Source: Actinacidiphila sp. DG2A-62
GTDB lineage: Bacteria > Actinomycetota > Actinomycetes > Streptomycetales > Streptomycetaceae
Assembly (NCBI RefSeq): GCF_035825295.1
Contig: NZ_JAYMGI010000002.1
Location: 3,849,001-3,913,000, forward strand
Length of the DNA stretch: 64,000 bases
Direction of reading: 5' to 3'
Shown here piece after piece: positions 25,721 to 33,772 of the stretch (positions within the stretch are counted from its first letter, which is position 1; each line of letters opens with the position of its first letter). Position numbers and translations under genes: made by a program. Below the pieces are notes generated by a model. The model was not told the DNA's origin, did no database searches, and saw only the letters and a program-made list of their open reading frames with translations.

Positions 25721-27486
25721 GCCGCCTCCAGGACGCCGGTGCCCGCGCATCCGGCGATGACCGGGCGGACGTGCGTCGGGTCGTACGCGACTCCCGCCGC
25801 CATCAGTTCGCGCAGGTAGGCGTGCAGGGTGGCGTGCAGGCAGTCCGCGCTGGCCCCGTATCGGGCGGCGATGTCCGGGGCGCGGTCCAGGACGCCGTCC
25901 AGGAGGTGGAGGTTGTCGACGTCCTCCCGGGTGATGGGGTACACGGTGTGCCGGATGGCCGCGGTGATGCTGCGTGCCTCCGCACGGCGGTCACGCGGGC
26001 ACGCCGGGGTTCGGCGCAATTTCTCCCCGGCACTGGACAGCGCGTGCCAGAGCAGCCCGTCGACCGCTGCGACCAGGGCATCGCTCGGGCCCGGCATGCC
26101 CGCGGCGGTCACATCGGGGGTGTTCTCGGCGGCCGGCGGAGTGTCAGGCCGGGCCGGCGGGTTGGTGGTCTCATCGACGGGCAGAGGGGTGCGGGGCATG
26201 GGGGTGTCCTCCTGCTCCTGGTCGTCATCGGCCGGGGTGCGGCGGGCGTGGGCGGCGGTTTCGGCGTCGGGGGCGTCGTCCTCGGTGAACCCGGTCTCCC
26301 GGCGCAGCGCCCGCCCGTTGATGCCGCCGGCCTGGAAGACCTCGATCGCGGTCTGGGCGCGGTTGGTGCGCACGCGCAGCGGGGAGGTGTCGGCCCACAC
26401 CACCCACTCCTCCGCGTCGGGCAGCCGGTCTGCTTCCAGAAGGGGACGCAGCCACTGGGTGGTGTAGGCGTTGCAGACCACGTCCAGGCGCGGCTCGACG
26501 CCGAGCTTGATCGCCTCCTCCTGCAGGGACCAGGTGGTCCAGTGGTTGACGTCGCCTTGGCCCAGCAGGATCTCGGCGGGGATGTCCGCGCCGACCGCGA
26601 TTCGGCCGATGGCCTCTTGCCGGAGCTTGAGCAGCAGCTCGTCGAAGTCGCTGTCCATCTTGAGGTGCTGGATGGCGGCGATTGCCTCGGCGGGCAGTTC
26701 CACGAGGATGGGGACGGTCGCGGCTGCGGACTCGGGGTCGCGGATGGCGGTGGAGGCCACCTCCATCAGCACGTCGATCAAGTCGTCCTCGGCGGCCCCC
26801 TCCGGCCCGACCTTGGTGGGGAAGCGGGCGCCCTTGGGGATGAACAGCAGGCCGCGGCCAGTGAGCCGGGAGAGGGCGACGGCGCGGACGGCCGCGGACA
26901 GCAGCCGCAGCTCCTCCAGGATGTCCAGGCAGCCGAGCATGGGGGAGTCGGCTTGGAGATGGTCGGCCGGGTCGGGGTCCCAGACGCGGATGGCGACGGG
27001 CGCTTGCGGGTCGAGCGGCTGCCCGTCCGGTGGGGCGGCGGGGATCAGGACACTGTCGCCGTCGATCTTGGCCTCAAGGCTCCCCGCGCCGCGGTTGGAG
27101 ACCTCCAGCACGGACCTGACATGCCAGACCAGGGCTGTGTCGCGGGGCTGAACGATCGTCCAGCCCTCGCCGGCAACGGCCAAGTGCCGGCCGTACTCGC
27201 GTAGGTGCTGTCGGCGTCCGTCAGGGCCGCCGGCGATCGCAGCGACGTACTCAGTCGCGGGGTGGCTGCTCGGTGCGGCGGCGATCGTGCCGTCGGAGCG
27301 GGCGCGGCCGGCCCGAAGGATGGTGCGGGACATGGCGTTGCCCACCCAGTTCGCGTACGACCGGACTTCGGGGACTGCCCGGTAGCAGTCCCATGCCTGG
27401 CGCTGACGGCCGATACTGCTGGTCCTGGCGGTGGTCTTGGCCGTGGCCACCGTGTAGCGCGCGGCGGACCCGACGAGCTCGCTCAC
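25717..27486 (-). CDS. Portal protein
   Basis: 589 residues from GTG 27486, chosen because it overlaps the previous stop (GTGA); a start at 27501 is possible. The core matches SPP1/HK97-type portals: SYANWVGNAMSRTILRAG, then strand-rich wings, SPMLGCLDILEELRLLSAAV, the ILVELPAEAIAAIQHLKMDS region, and GQGDVNHWTTWSLQEEAIK, a characteristic portal segment. The C-terminal 150 residues are charged and less conserved. The portal forms the dodecameric ring for DNA entry and exit. Follows terminase in gene order. Confidence 0.85.
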   Translation of the reverse strand: MSELVGSAARYTVATAKTTARTSSIGRQRQAWDCYRAVPEVRSYANWVGNAMSRTILRAGRARSDGTIAAAPSSHPATEYVAAIAGGPDGRRQHLREYGRHLAVAGEGWTIVQPRDTALVWHVRSVLEVSNRGAGSLEAKIDGDSVLIPAAPPDGQPLDPQAPVAIRVWDPDPADHLQADSPMLGCLDILEELRLLSAAVRAVALSRLTGRGLLFIPKGARFPTKVGPEGAAEDDLIDVLMEVASTAIRDPESAAATVPILVELPAEAIAAIQHLKMDSDFDELLLKLRQEAIGRIAVGADIPAEILLGQGDVNHWTTWSLQEEAIKLGVEPRLDVVCNAYTTQWLRPLLEADRLPDAEEWVVWADTSPLRVRTNRAQTAIEVFQAGGINGRALRRETGFTEDDAPDAETAAHARRTPADDDQEQEDTPMPRTPLPVDETTNPPARPDTPPAAENTPDVTAAGMPGPSDALVAAVDGLLWHALSSAGEKLRRTPACPRDRRAEARSITAAIRHTVYPITREDVDNLHLLDGVLDRAPDIAARYGASADCLHATLHAYLRELMAAGVAYDPTHVRPVIAGCAGTGVLEAA

Positions 27487-27677
27487 CCGGCGCCCCCGCA
27501 CTCATCCCCGGGGCCGGCGTCGTCGTCGGTGGTGCAGACGGGGTGGCCGCTGCACACGGTGCAGGCGCGGCGACAGCACCGCGCACGGCTCTCCTTGCGG
27601 TGATCGAGCCACTGCGTCCAGCCCCAGAACGCGAGCGCGGCGACGACGGTGAGGACCTGGGCGAGGTTGTCGCTCAC
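27483..27677 (-). CDS. Small membrane protein with cysteine-rich tail
   Basis: 64 residues from GTG 27677. Residues 5-24 (LAQVLTVVAALAFWGW) form one membrane segment, followed by a basic stretch and a cysteine cluster (CCRRACTVCSGHPVC). Overlaps the portal start and the DUF1360 gene stop, so all three are translated together. Orientation by the positive-inside rule puts the cysteine part in the cytoplasm. Function unknown. Confidence 0.55.
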   Translation of the reverse strand: MSDNLAQVLTVVAALAFWGWTQWLDHRKESRARCCRRACTVCSGHPVCTTDDDAGPGDECGGAG

Positions 27678-28009
27678 GAGCCCGTCCGGGTGTCGTCCCA
27701 CCGGTTGAGGAGCACCGCGCCGCCGGCGACGGCCAGCCACTCGACGCCGTGGACCAGGACGGGGGCGGCGTCCCAGGTGCCGGTGACGAGCAGCCAGACC
27801 GCCAGCAGTGCGCCGCTGATCCACCAGCCGGAGCAGTAGACGCACGAGATCAGGGTCACGACGGCCGCGCGGAAGGCGGACTGCGGGCGGTTCTGCTGCC
27901 AGGCGTCGATCCGGGCGCGGACCGGGTCGAGGATCGAGTCGTGCACGACGAGTTGCGTGCCCCTGTAGCCCGCGAGGGCGAGGAGGGCGAGCGTGGTGAT
28001 GCTGATCAT
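27674..28009 (-). CDS. DUF1360-like membrane protein
   Basis: 111 residues from ATG 28009. Contains RGTQLVVHDSILDPVRARI, followed by CVYCSGWWISGALLAVWLL, the pattern of DUF1360 proteins, with three hydrophobic segments and the conserved C-x2-C-G-W. These proteins are found in actinophages and in spore formers; their role is not established. Ends inside the start of the next small membrane gene. Confidence 0.65.
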   Translation of the reverse strand: MISITTLALLALAGYRGTQLVVHDSILDPVRARIDAWQQNRPQSAFRAAVVTLISCVYCSGWWISGALLAVWLLVTGTWDAAPVLVHGVEWLAVAGGAVLLNRWDDTRTGS

Positions 28010-28123
28010 GTGCGTTCCCCGATGGCGATCGTCCGGCCGAGTCAGGCGGGGATGATAAGCCATCCGGGACGGTGGGGTCCGTCGCGATCCGCGCAGGTCA
28101 GACCCGGTTTTTAGATCAAAAAC

Positions 28124-28852
28124 TCACGGGGTGTCGGCGGGGACGGGCGGCACGTCGGGGGCGTCGATGTCCGGGTAGATCTCCCGGTAGTCCGCGCGGC
28201 GTTCCGCGTAGTGGGCGCGCCCGGTGTCGGTGAGGACGTAGGCGCGCCGCTCCACGTTGATCCAGTGCGGCGGCTGGCCCGGGTAGGCCCGGTTCACCTT
28301 GCTCCAGGTCTTCCGCACCCGCAGGTACGGCCTGTTGCCGCGCCGCAGTTCGCCCTCGACCAGGTAGCCGTGGGTGCCGTGCCACAGCTCATCGGTGCGC
28401 AGGCCCTCCTCGCCGGCCGCCACGACCTTGCAGAACTCGCGCCACAGCCACTCGGACAGCGCCCACTTGGGTTTCACCCAGGGCGGCCCATAGCCGAGGC
28501 CGGCGCGGGCGGCGGCGCGCCCGGCCGGGGTGATCCGCACGCACACGATGGTGGAGAGCACACCGGGCACGTGGTCGACCTCGACCAGGCCGCGGGTCGC
28601 CAGCGCGGTAAGGGTGGACCCGGCGCCCGGGTCGTGGACGCCCTTCGACCGCAGCCGGCGGGCGAGGGCGGAGCTCGCGCTGTTCAGCGGCAGACGCCGC
28701 CAGACCCGGGCGGGCGTGCTGTCCCAGGTGCGGGCCGACTCCGCCTGGTGGGCCTCTTCGCGCGCCTGGTCCTCGTGGTAGATCGCCTCCAGGTAGGTCC
28801 GCTGACGTGTGTTCAGCCGGTCCCATGCTGTCTGCGCCTTCGAGGTGGCCAA
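28124..28852 (-). CDS. Winged-helix DNA-binding protein
   Basis: About 242 residues if TTG 28852 is the start (AAGGA 10 bases upstream); ATG 28906 gives 260 residues but has no ribosome site and overlaps the previous gene. Residues near 40-110 (SASSALARRLRSKG, TLTALATRGLVEVDHV, RITPAGRAAARAGL) form a winged helix of the kind that ends in a wing and TPAGR. A second similar half follows (NVERRAYVLTDTGRAHYAER). It may regulate the structural operon that begins just downstream. Target not known. Confidence 0.55.
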   Translation of the reverse strand: MATSKAQTAWDRLNTRQRTYLEAIYHEDQAREEAHQAESARTWDSTPARVWRRLPLNSASSALARRLRSKGVHDPGAGSTLTALATRGLVEVDHVPGVLSTIVCVRITPAGRAAARAGLGYGPPWVKPKWALSEWLWREFCKVVAAGEEGLRTDELWHGTHGYLVEGELRRGNRPYLRVRKTWSKVNRAYPGQPPHWINVERRAYVLTDTGRAHYAERRADYREIYPDIDAPDVPPVPADTP

Positions 28853-28886
28853 GGTGGGCGGGTCCTTCTGTGCCGGATGGTCGACG

Positions 28887-29147
28887 TCAGAACAGGGCCA
28901 TCGCATCGGCCGCTGCGGCGTCAGGCTCGGGTTCGGGTTCGGGTTCGACGGCGGGGATCTCCATCTGCCCGTACGGCAGGTCCACGATCTCCAGTGACCC
29001 GGCGCACGACAGCAGGTGCCCCTGGGCGTCGCGGCGGGCGTCGGGGGCGTCGTGCCGCCAGATCCGGCCCTTGCTGAGGCGGCCGGCGACCATGCCGGCC
29101 GCGATCCGGCGCGTGCAGCTCGGGCATTCCACGCGGGGCAGCTTCAT
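28887..29147 (-). CDS. Small zinc-binding protein
   Basis: 86 residues from ATG 29147. Has VECPSCTRRIAAGMVAG near residues 6-22, a C-x2-C pair, and LLSCAGS later, then a Pro/Glu repeat tail (EPEPEPEPDAAAADAM). Looks like a zinc-ribbon adaptor of unknown partner. The longer open frame upstream starts in low-complexity Arg-rich sequence and was not used. Confidence 0.55.
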   Translation of the reverse strand: MKLPRVECPSCTRRIAAGMVAGRLSKGRIWRHDAPDARRDAQGHLLSCAGSLEIVDLPYGQMEIPAVEPEPEPEPDAAAADAMALF

Positions 29148-29269
29148 CACCCATCCAGTGTGGCCGGGTTGGTCCCGGTACCGCCACCGGTTCAGGGCGC
29201 AGGCCGCCGGGCGCACCGTGGCTCTCCGTTCCCGGAGAGCCACAGCCAGCCGCACTGCGGTGCGGGACC

Positions 29270-29479
29270 TTACGGCACTACCCGAACCCCACGGAACCGG
29301 TAGCCGTCCTGATCGGCGGGCTCCCATTCCAAGCGCACGACCTGACTTTGATCCAGCTTCCGAAAGCCGTCCATCTCAATGACTCCGAATCCGACCCAGC
29401 GTCCGCCAGGCGTCTCCGGTGAGTCGACGACTCCCCAGCCCGCGTCGTCGTGCCATTCCCTCACCGTCGCTTCAACCAT
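29270..29479 (-). CDS. Cold-shock domain protein
   Basis: 69 residues from ATG 29479. The CspA-like pattern is plain: ATVREWHDDAGWGVVDSPET, a WVGFGVIEMDGFRKL segment, then VRLEWEPADQDGYRFRGVRV. Cold-shock domain proteins bind single-stranded nucleic acid. Only part of the usual KGFGFI RNP1 motif is kept (AGWGVVDSP), a form common in Streptomyces relatives. Lies just before TerL-side genes in an otherwise late region. Confidence 0.75.
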   Translation of the reverse strand: MVEATVREWHDDAGWGVVDSPETPGGRWVGFGVIEMDGFRKLDQSQVVRLEWEPADQDGYRFRGVRVVP

Positions 29480-29486
29480 GCGACGA

Positions 29487-29813
29487 TCATGTCCCCGGCG
29501 TACCCGTGGCAAGCAGCTTGGCGAGGCGGGCGCGCTCCCGCAGCCGGGCGTTCGCCTCGTCGGTGCCGAGCAGACCGGCGACGAGGCGGGCCCCGACCCG
29601 CTGCCGGATACCTTCGGGCACCCCCTCGGCGGTCATGGCCGGCCCGAGGTGGTCGAGGACCTCCCGCAGACGGTGCACCTGAGCCACGTACTCGGCGTCG
29701 TACAACGCGGCGTGCTCGGCCTCGGGATGGCGGTGCAGGTACTCGCGGACCAGCGCGTCACCATCGAAATGCTCCATATCGGCAGTCTCGCACGCTCGGT
29801 GACCGCCGCTCAC
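29487..29813 (-). CDS. Unknown helical protein
   Basis: 108 residues from GTG 29813, preceded by GGAGGA; ATG 29777 is an alternative. The sequence is helical and charged (VREYLHRHPEAEHAALYDAE, VHRLREVLDHLGPAMTAEGV, RLRERARLAKLLA). No domain recognised. The short spacing to both neighbours suggests co-transcription with the Abi-like gene. Confidence 0.5.
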   Translation of the reverse strand: MSGGHRACETADMEHFDGDALVREYLHRHPEAEHAALYDAEYVAQVHRLREVLDHLGPAMTAEGVPEGIRQRVGARLVAGLLGTDEANARLRERARLAKLLATGTPGT

Positions 29814-29856
29814 TTCCCGTTCCTCCGCTTGTGGGAGCCGGCCGACGGCACTGGGC

Positions 29857-30546
29857 TCAGCACAACTCGCCGGGCTCGTACTTCACGACTTGCCCGGCGG
29901 CCCGGTCCCACGCCCACACGGGAGTCTCCCGCCACAACCGTGGGTAGTCCTCCCTCGTCGGCACGACGTGAGGGTTCTCCGCCTGGTCGGCTTCCACCGG
30001 CAGCCCCGTGTCGACGTTTACCCACTCCGTGACCACCTTGCTCGGTCTCCAGGCGGCGTTCCCCACGAGAATCGCGTCGAGGACGCCGATCTCGTACCTG
30101 CCGGAGCGACACGGGATCCGCCACTCCCGCTCGTGCAACCACGTCGAGCCCGCTTCCGTGCGCATCGCCCAGTGCCCCAGGTCGTGCCGCCGGAAGGTGT
30201 CGAACACCGGCCCAGGAACGTACGCGACGGCTCCGCCGCCCCTGCTGTTGGCGTGCGCCCGGTTGGTGACGATCCCCCACGGCCCGAACATCATCATCGC
30301 TATCAGGTACGCGAGCTGTTCGGGGGTGCTCTCGGACAGGCACACGCACGGCATGCCCGCCTCGCCAACGCTGAACGGCGGGAAGGCCCGGACCTGCTCG
30401 TCCCGCAGGATGGCGTTGAGCCGGGCCGGGCCGCTCATCTTCTGTATCTCCGCTGGCACCCAGTTGGCGAAGACGCCGTTCCTCGCGGTGAAGTGGTACA
30501 GGTGATCGCTCTGCGCGGGACCGACGAACCCGAGCTCCGTCAGCAA
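29857..30546 (-). CDS. Abi-like protein of unknown activity
   Basis: 229 residues from TTG 30546, the only start with a nearby ribosome site (GGAG and GAGGGG). Starts LGFVGPAQSDHLYHFTARNG, has ARLNAILRDEQVRAFPPFS, CVCLSESTPEQLAYLI and ends with TWLHEREWRIP. The YHFT...IL...CLSE...EREWR layout resembles AbiGi or DUF2971-type proteins of abortive infection loci, but the match is by eye. It is a non-structural insertion between terminase and head genes, a common place for cargo. A metabolic or toxin role is not excluded. Confidence 0.4.
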   Translation of the reverse strand: MLTELGFVGPAQSDHLYHFTARNGVFANWVPAEIQKMSGPARLNAILRDEQVRAFPPFSVGEAGMPCVCLSESTPEQLAYLIAMMMFGPWGIVTNRAHANSRGGGAVAYVPGPVFDTFRRHDLGHWAMRTEAGSTWLHEREWRIPCRSGRYEIGVLDAILVGNAAWRPSKVVTEWVNVDTGLPVEADQAENPHVVPTREDYPRLWRETPVWAWDRAAGQVVKYEPGELC

Positions 30547-30630
30547 GCTCCACCCCTCTGTCTCAACTCTGCTGCCACGGCACCATCGTGGCGTGTCGCC
30601 CGGTCCCGCGAGGCCCGTTCGTCCGCCTTG

Positions 30631-32211
30631 CTACTCCGAGATCCGCCGGCCGTACCGGCTGGCGGACGGCGGCTGCTGCCGCGTGCCCGGGTTCGGGGCT
30701 TGCGGCAGCGGGGCGTGGACGATCGCGCCGTTGTTGGCGTCGGGGATCAGGCCGTAGACGAGGATCACGGAGGCGTCGATCCGGCCGGGGCTGTCGGGGT
30801 CGGTGTCCTGCCACGTCGCCCATTCGTTCTCCAGATCCGTGAACGCCCCGCGCAGCCTGACCCGGTCCTGCACCATCTGCTGCGCGACGGGGGCCGCGCG
30901 CAGCAGCTTGCCCTGCTTGGCGCGCACCGGGTCAATCAGCGGCATCAGGTGCCCCTTGGGGATCACCCCGTCGCGTTGCAACGTCTCCCACGACGTCTCC
31001 AGCGCGAGGACTGCCATGTCGCGGCCGAAGTTCCACTCCACGTAGATCACGCTGGCGTTCGTCTCGAACGCCAGGACACACGCGGTGGTGGACCACTCGG
31101 CCGACGACATCGCTGCCGACATGTCGTGGGTGATCCACACCCGCTTGTCGTCGCCGAGGAAGCCACCGATGACGCCGGCGACGTCCCGGCCGCCACCGGA
31201 GGGGTCGACGGCCACAGCGATCTTCTGTGGCTCGACGCTGCCCCCGGGGTCGCGGATGAGGCGCAGCAGGTCGCGGGAGACCAGCGCGCCTTCGGTCGGC
31301 TGCGGGTCGCCCTGCGCCATGGAGTGCCAGTCGCGGACGCTGGAGGTCGCCTTCACGTCCGCCCACCAGGCCAGGAGCGCCCGGCGGTTCTTCGTGCGGA
31401 TCTTCGGGTGCGGCAGCGGATCGCCATCCTCGCGACTGAGCGGGTCCGGGCCGAACTTGCTCGGGTTGGCGATCGCCGGGAGGTGCACGACCTTCCACCG
31501 GCCGCCTTCCTCCAGCCGGCCTTCCTCCTCCAACCTCCGCCCCGAGAAGTCGTCGGGGTGCCAGCGGGTCTGCACGACCGCCACCGCGTTCCGGTCCGGC
31601 TGGAGACGCTTGAGCGCAGCGGACGACCACCAGTCCTGAACGTGCTCGCGCGACGCCGCCGATTCGGCATCGGCACGGTCCTTGTGAGGGTCGTCAACCA
31701 CGAGCACGTTCACGTCGAAGCCGGTCAGGCCCGACCCGATCGACACCGACCGGACACCGCCGCCCGCGGTGGTGTCGTAATCCTGCGCCGCCGACGAGCC
31801 GGCCAGCAGCTCAAGGTCGTACTCGCCGCCGTACTCGGTGATGTAGCGGCGGATCGCCTTGCCGCGTCGCATCGCCAGGTCGTCGGAGTACGAGGTGACC
31901 GCGACCCGGTCCTCACCGTGCCGGCACAGCCACCAGAACGGGAACCACTCGGCGACCAGGCTGGACTTGCCGACCTGCGACGGCGTCCACACCATCAGTC
32001 GGTCGTAGTCGCCGCGCTCCAGACCGACCAGGGCGTCCGCGATGACCCGCAGGTGCGGGCGCATCCGGTACACCCGCTCCAAGCCCCGGGCGAGCGTCAC
32101 CGGGTCGCGCAGCAGGTCGCGGGCCATCGCCTTCTTCGCAGCCTGGAGCCGCTGGTACACCTCGGCGTCGGGGAGGTGTGCCAGCTCGTCAGGCGACAGC
32201 GCCGTGCTCAC
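30631..32211 (-). CDS. terL: Terminase large subunit
   Basis: 526 residues from GTG 32211 (GTGA overlap with TerS). Walker A TPSQVGKSS at residues 76-84, Walker B VNVLVVDDPHKD with DD at 173-174, the coupling region TRWHPDD near 215, and a nuclease domain with AVDPSGGG (Asp336), a second acidic residue in VIYVEWNFG near 395 and RIDA near 480. It pumps DNA into proheads through the portal and cuts concatemers. Size and motif order are standard. Confidence 0.95.
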   Translation of the reverse strand: MSTALSPDELAHLPDAEVYQRLQAAKKAMARDLLRDPVTLARGLERVYRMRPHLRVIADALVGLERGDYDRLMVWTPSQVGKSSLVAEWFPFWWLCRHGEDRVAVTSYSDDLAMRRGKAIRRYITEYGGEYDLELLAGSSAAQDYDTTAGGGVRSVSIGSGLTGFDVNVLVVDDPHKDRADAESAASREHVQDWWSSAALKRLQPDRNAVAVVQTRWHPDDFSGRRLEEEGRLEEGGRWKVVHLPAIANPSKFGPDPLSREDGDPLPHPKIRTKNRRALLAWWADVKATSSVRDWHSMAQGDPQPTEGALVSRDLLRLIRDPGGSVEPQKIAVAVDPSGGGRDVAGVIGGFLGDDKRVWITHDMSAAMSSAEWSTTACVLAFETNASVIYVEWNFGRDMAVLALETSWETLQRDGVIPKGHLMPLIDPVRAKQGKLLRAAPVAQQMVQDRVRLRGAFTDLENEWATWQDTDPDSPGRIDASVILVYGLIPDANNGAIVHAPLPQAPNPGTRQQPPSASRYGRRISE

Positions 32212-32834
32212 TCTTCGGTGTCATCCTCGTCGGGCAGGCCGTCGTCATCGTCGTCATCGACGGCGCCGTTCAGCGCCCTGGTGCGACGCTGCACCGCCGC
32301 GGCCAGCTCCTCGATCCGCACGCGCCGCTGCTCGGCGGGCATCTCTGCGAACTCGGCGAGCTGGACGGCGAGCGGGTTCCCGCCCTGCCCGGTGACGGCG
32401 ATCGTCTCCGTGGGGTCGCCGAACAGGACACGCCTGTGCCGCATCGCCACGTCCATCAGGCGGATGAAGTCGCCCGGGGACAGGTCCTCGGCGCGCAGCG
32501 TCCCCAGGCGCTGCGCGAGTTTGCCGATCGCCGCGCCCAGGATCTTCGCGTCGGCTTCGGCGGCCTTGCGGCGCTCCTCCAGCCACGTCGCCTCGTACAG
32601 CCGGTCCAGGTGCCGGTCCCACGCCTCAACGCGCTCACGCCACCGGTACTCGGCCGCCGTGTTCCTCACGTGCCCGTGCGCGAGTGTCAGGTTCTCCGCA
32701 GTCTTTGCCAGGGTGCGGGCGCGCCCGAGGTCCCGGTACGTGACGAACTGTCCGTGTTTGCGGGCTGACTCCTTGGGCTGGCGTTCCCAGGGGTCCAGTT
32801 CGGGGCTGAGCGTGATCGGGGGGTTCGTGGTCAC
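32208..32834 (-). CDS. Terminase small subunit-like protein
   Basis: 208 residues from GTG 32834. Residues 15-70 look like the DNA-binding part of a TerS (KESARKHGQFVTYRDLGRAR, RNTAAEYRWRERVEAWDRHL), followed by a long coiled region and an acidic tail of Asp/Glu. TerS recognises the packaging site and activates TerL. It directly precedes terL with GTGA overlap. The call depends on position plus the N-terminal pattern. Confidence 0.75.
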   Translation of the reverse strand: MTTNPPITLSPELDPWERQPKESARKHGQFVTYRDLGRARTLAKTAENLTLAHGHVRNTAAEYRWRERVEAWDRHLDRLYEATWLEERRKAAEADAKILGAAIGKLAQRLGTLRAEDLSPGDFIRLMDVAMRHRRVLFGDPTETIAVTGQGGNPLAVQLAEFAEMPAEQRRVRIEELAAAVQRRTRALNGAVDDDDDDGLPDEDDTEE

Positions 32835-33772
32835 GGCTGACCGTCCGGGGCGTAGTTGGTGCCGGACAGGTACTCACCCGCCAGACGTTCCAGGAGACGC
32901 CAGCCCTGCCCCTGCTCGATGTCGCCGCGTCCCTCTGCCGCGCTGATGGCCTTGTTGATGATGACGGCGGCGGGGGCGGGGAGGGTGCGGGCGCCGAGGA
33001 CGGTCTCCAGGCCGACGTGTCCGGTGTGCAGGGGGGTGCCGTCTGGGGACTGGTAGCCGGCCTGGAGGTCGCCGAGGTGGTTCTCGACGATGGTGAGGAT
33101 GGCGTGCAGGGCGGTGGCGACGTTGCCGACCTTGTGGGCGGCGTGGGTGGAGGCGAGGGTGTCGAGGGTCTGTTCGTAGTCGGCGCGGGCGGCGAGCCAG
33201 GAGGCGTTCTGGCCGATGCGGGCCTGCTCGAAGGCGGCACGGGCGGCTTCGAGCTCCGGGGGCAGGAAGATCAGCGAGACGGTGGCGAAGTCCAGGTTCG
33301 CTTCCGACAGGCCCTCGGGGCTCACCTCGGCGAGGAGGTTCAGCGTCTCGTCGTCCAGGCCGGAGTAGGCCCGCCAGTCGACGTCCTCGATCTGGTCGTA
33401 GAGCTGCTTGAGGGTGGCGGCGTCGTCCTGGCCGGCGATGCTGTTGTGGGAGAGCTGGCGGGCGATCAGCTCGTCCCGCTGCTGCTTGTCGTCGATCAGC
33501 ATGCAGTCGATTTCGTCGAGGCCGGCTTCGACGGCGGCGCCGGTGCGGTGGTTGCCGGACAGGATCAGCTCGCGGCCCTCGGGGTACTCGCCGGCGCCGT
33601 AGATCAGCGGGACGCTGGTGAGGCAGCCGTCGGCCTTCACGTTGGCGACGAGCCGGTCCCACTCCTCCTTGCGCATGTACCGGGCGTTCATGGGGAGCGG
33701 GGTGAGGAGCCGCGGGTCCCGCTTTACGAGGCGGGGCCGGATCGTCTGGGCGGGCCGGGGGGTGTCGGTCAT
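32831..33772 (-). CDS. ParB-like (ParB/Srx fold) protein
   Basis: 313 residues from ATG 33772 (ATGA overlap with the methyltransferase-like gene). N-terminal pattern LTPLPMNARYMRKEEWDRL, then ELILSGNHRTGAAVEAGL matches ParB-type nucleotide-binding domains (GNHR in place of GERR), then RDELIARQLSHNSIAGQDD. Stand-alone proteins of this kind accompany phage DNA-modification genes and terminase. A chromosome-partition role is unlikely here. The C-terminal half is helical. Confidence 0.75.
   Translation of the reverse strand: MTDTPRPAQTIRPRLVKRDPRLLTPLPMNARYMRKEEWDRLVANVKADGCLTSVPLIYGAGEYPEGRELILSGNHRTGAAVEAGLDEIDCMLIDDKQQRDELIARQLSHNSIAGQDDAATLKQLYDQIEDVDWRAYSGLDDETLNLLAEVSPEGLSEANLDFATVSLIFLPPELEAARAAFEQARIGQNASWLAARADYEQTLDTLASTHAAHKVGNVATALHAILTIVENHLGDLQAGYQSPDGTPLHTGHVGLETVLGARTLPAPAAVIINKAISAAEGRGDIEQGQGWRLLERLAGEYLSGTNYAPDGQP

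Noticed and set aside
29890..32946. Long plus-strand open frame (1,018 codons) opposite terminase
   Set aside because: Arg/Pro/His-rich composition with no motif. It mirrors the clear TerL and TerS genes; high GC leaves few stops on the opposite strand.
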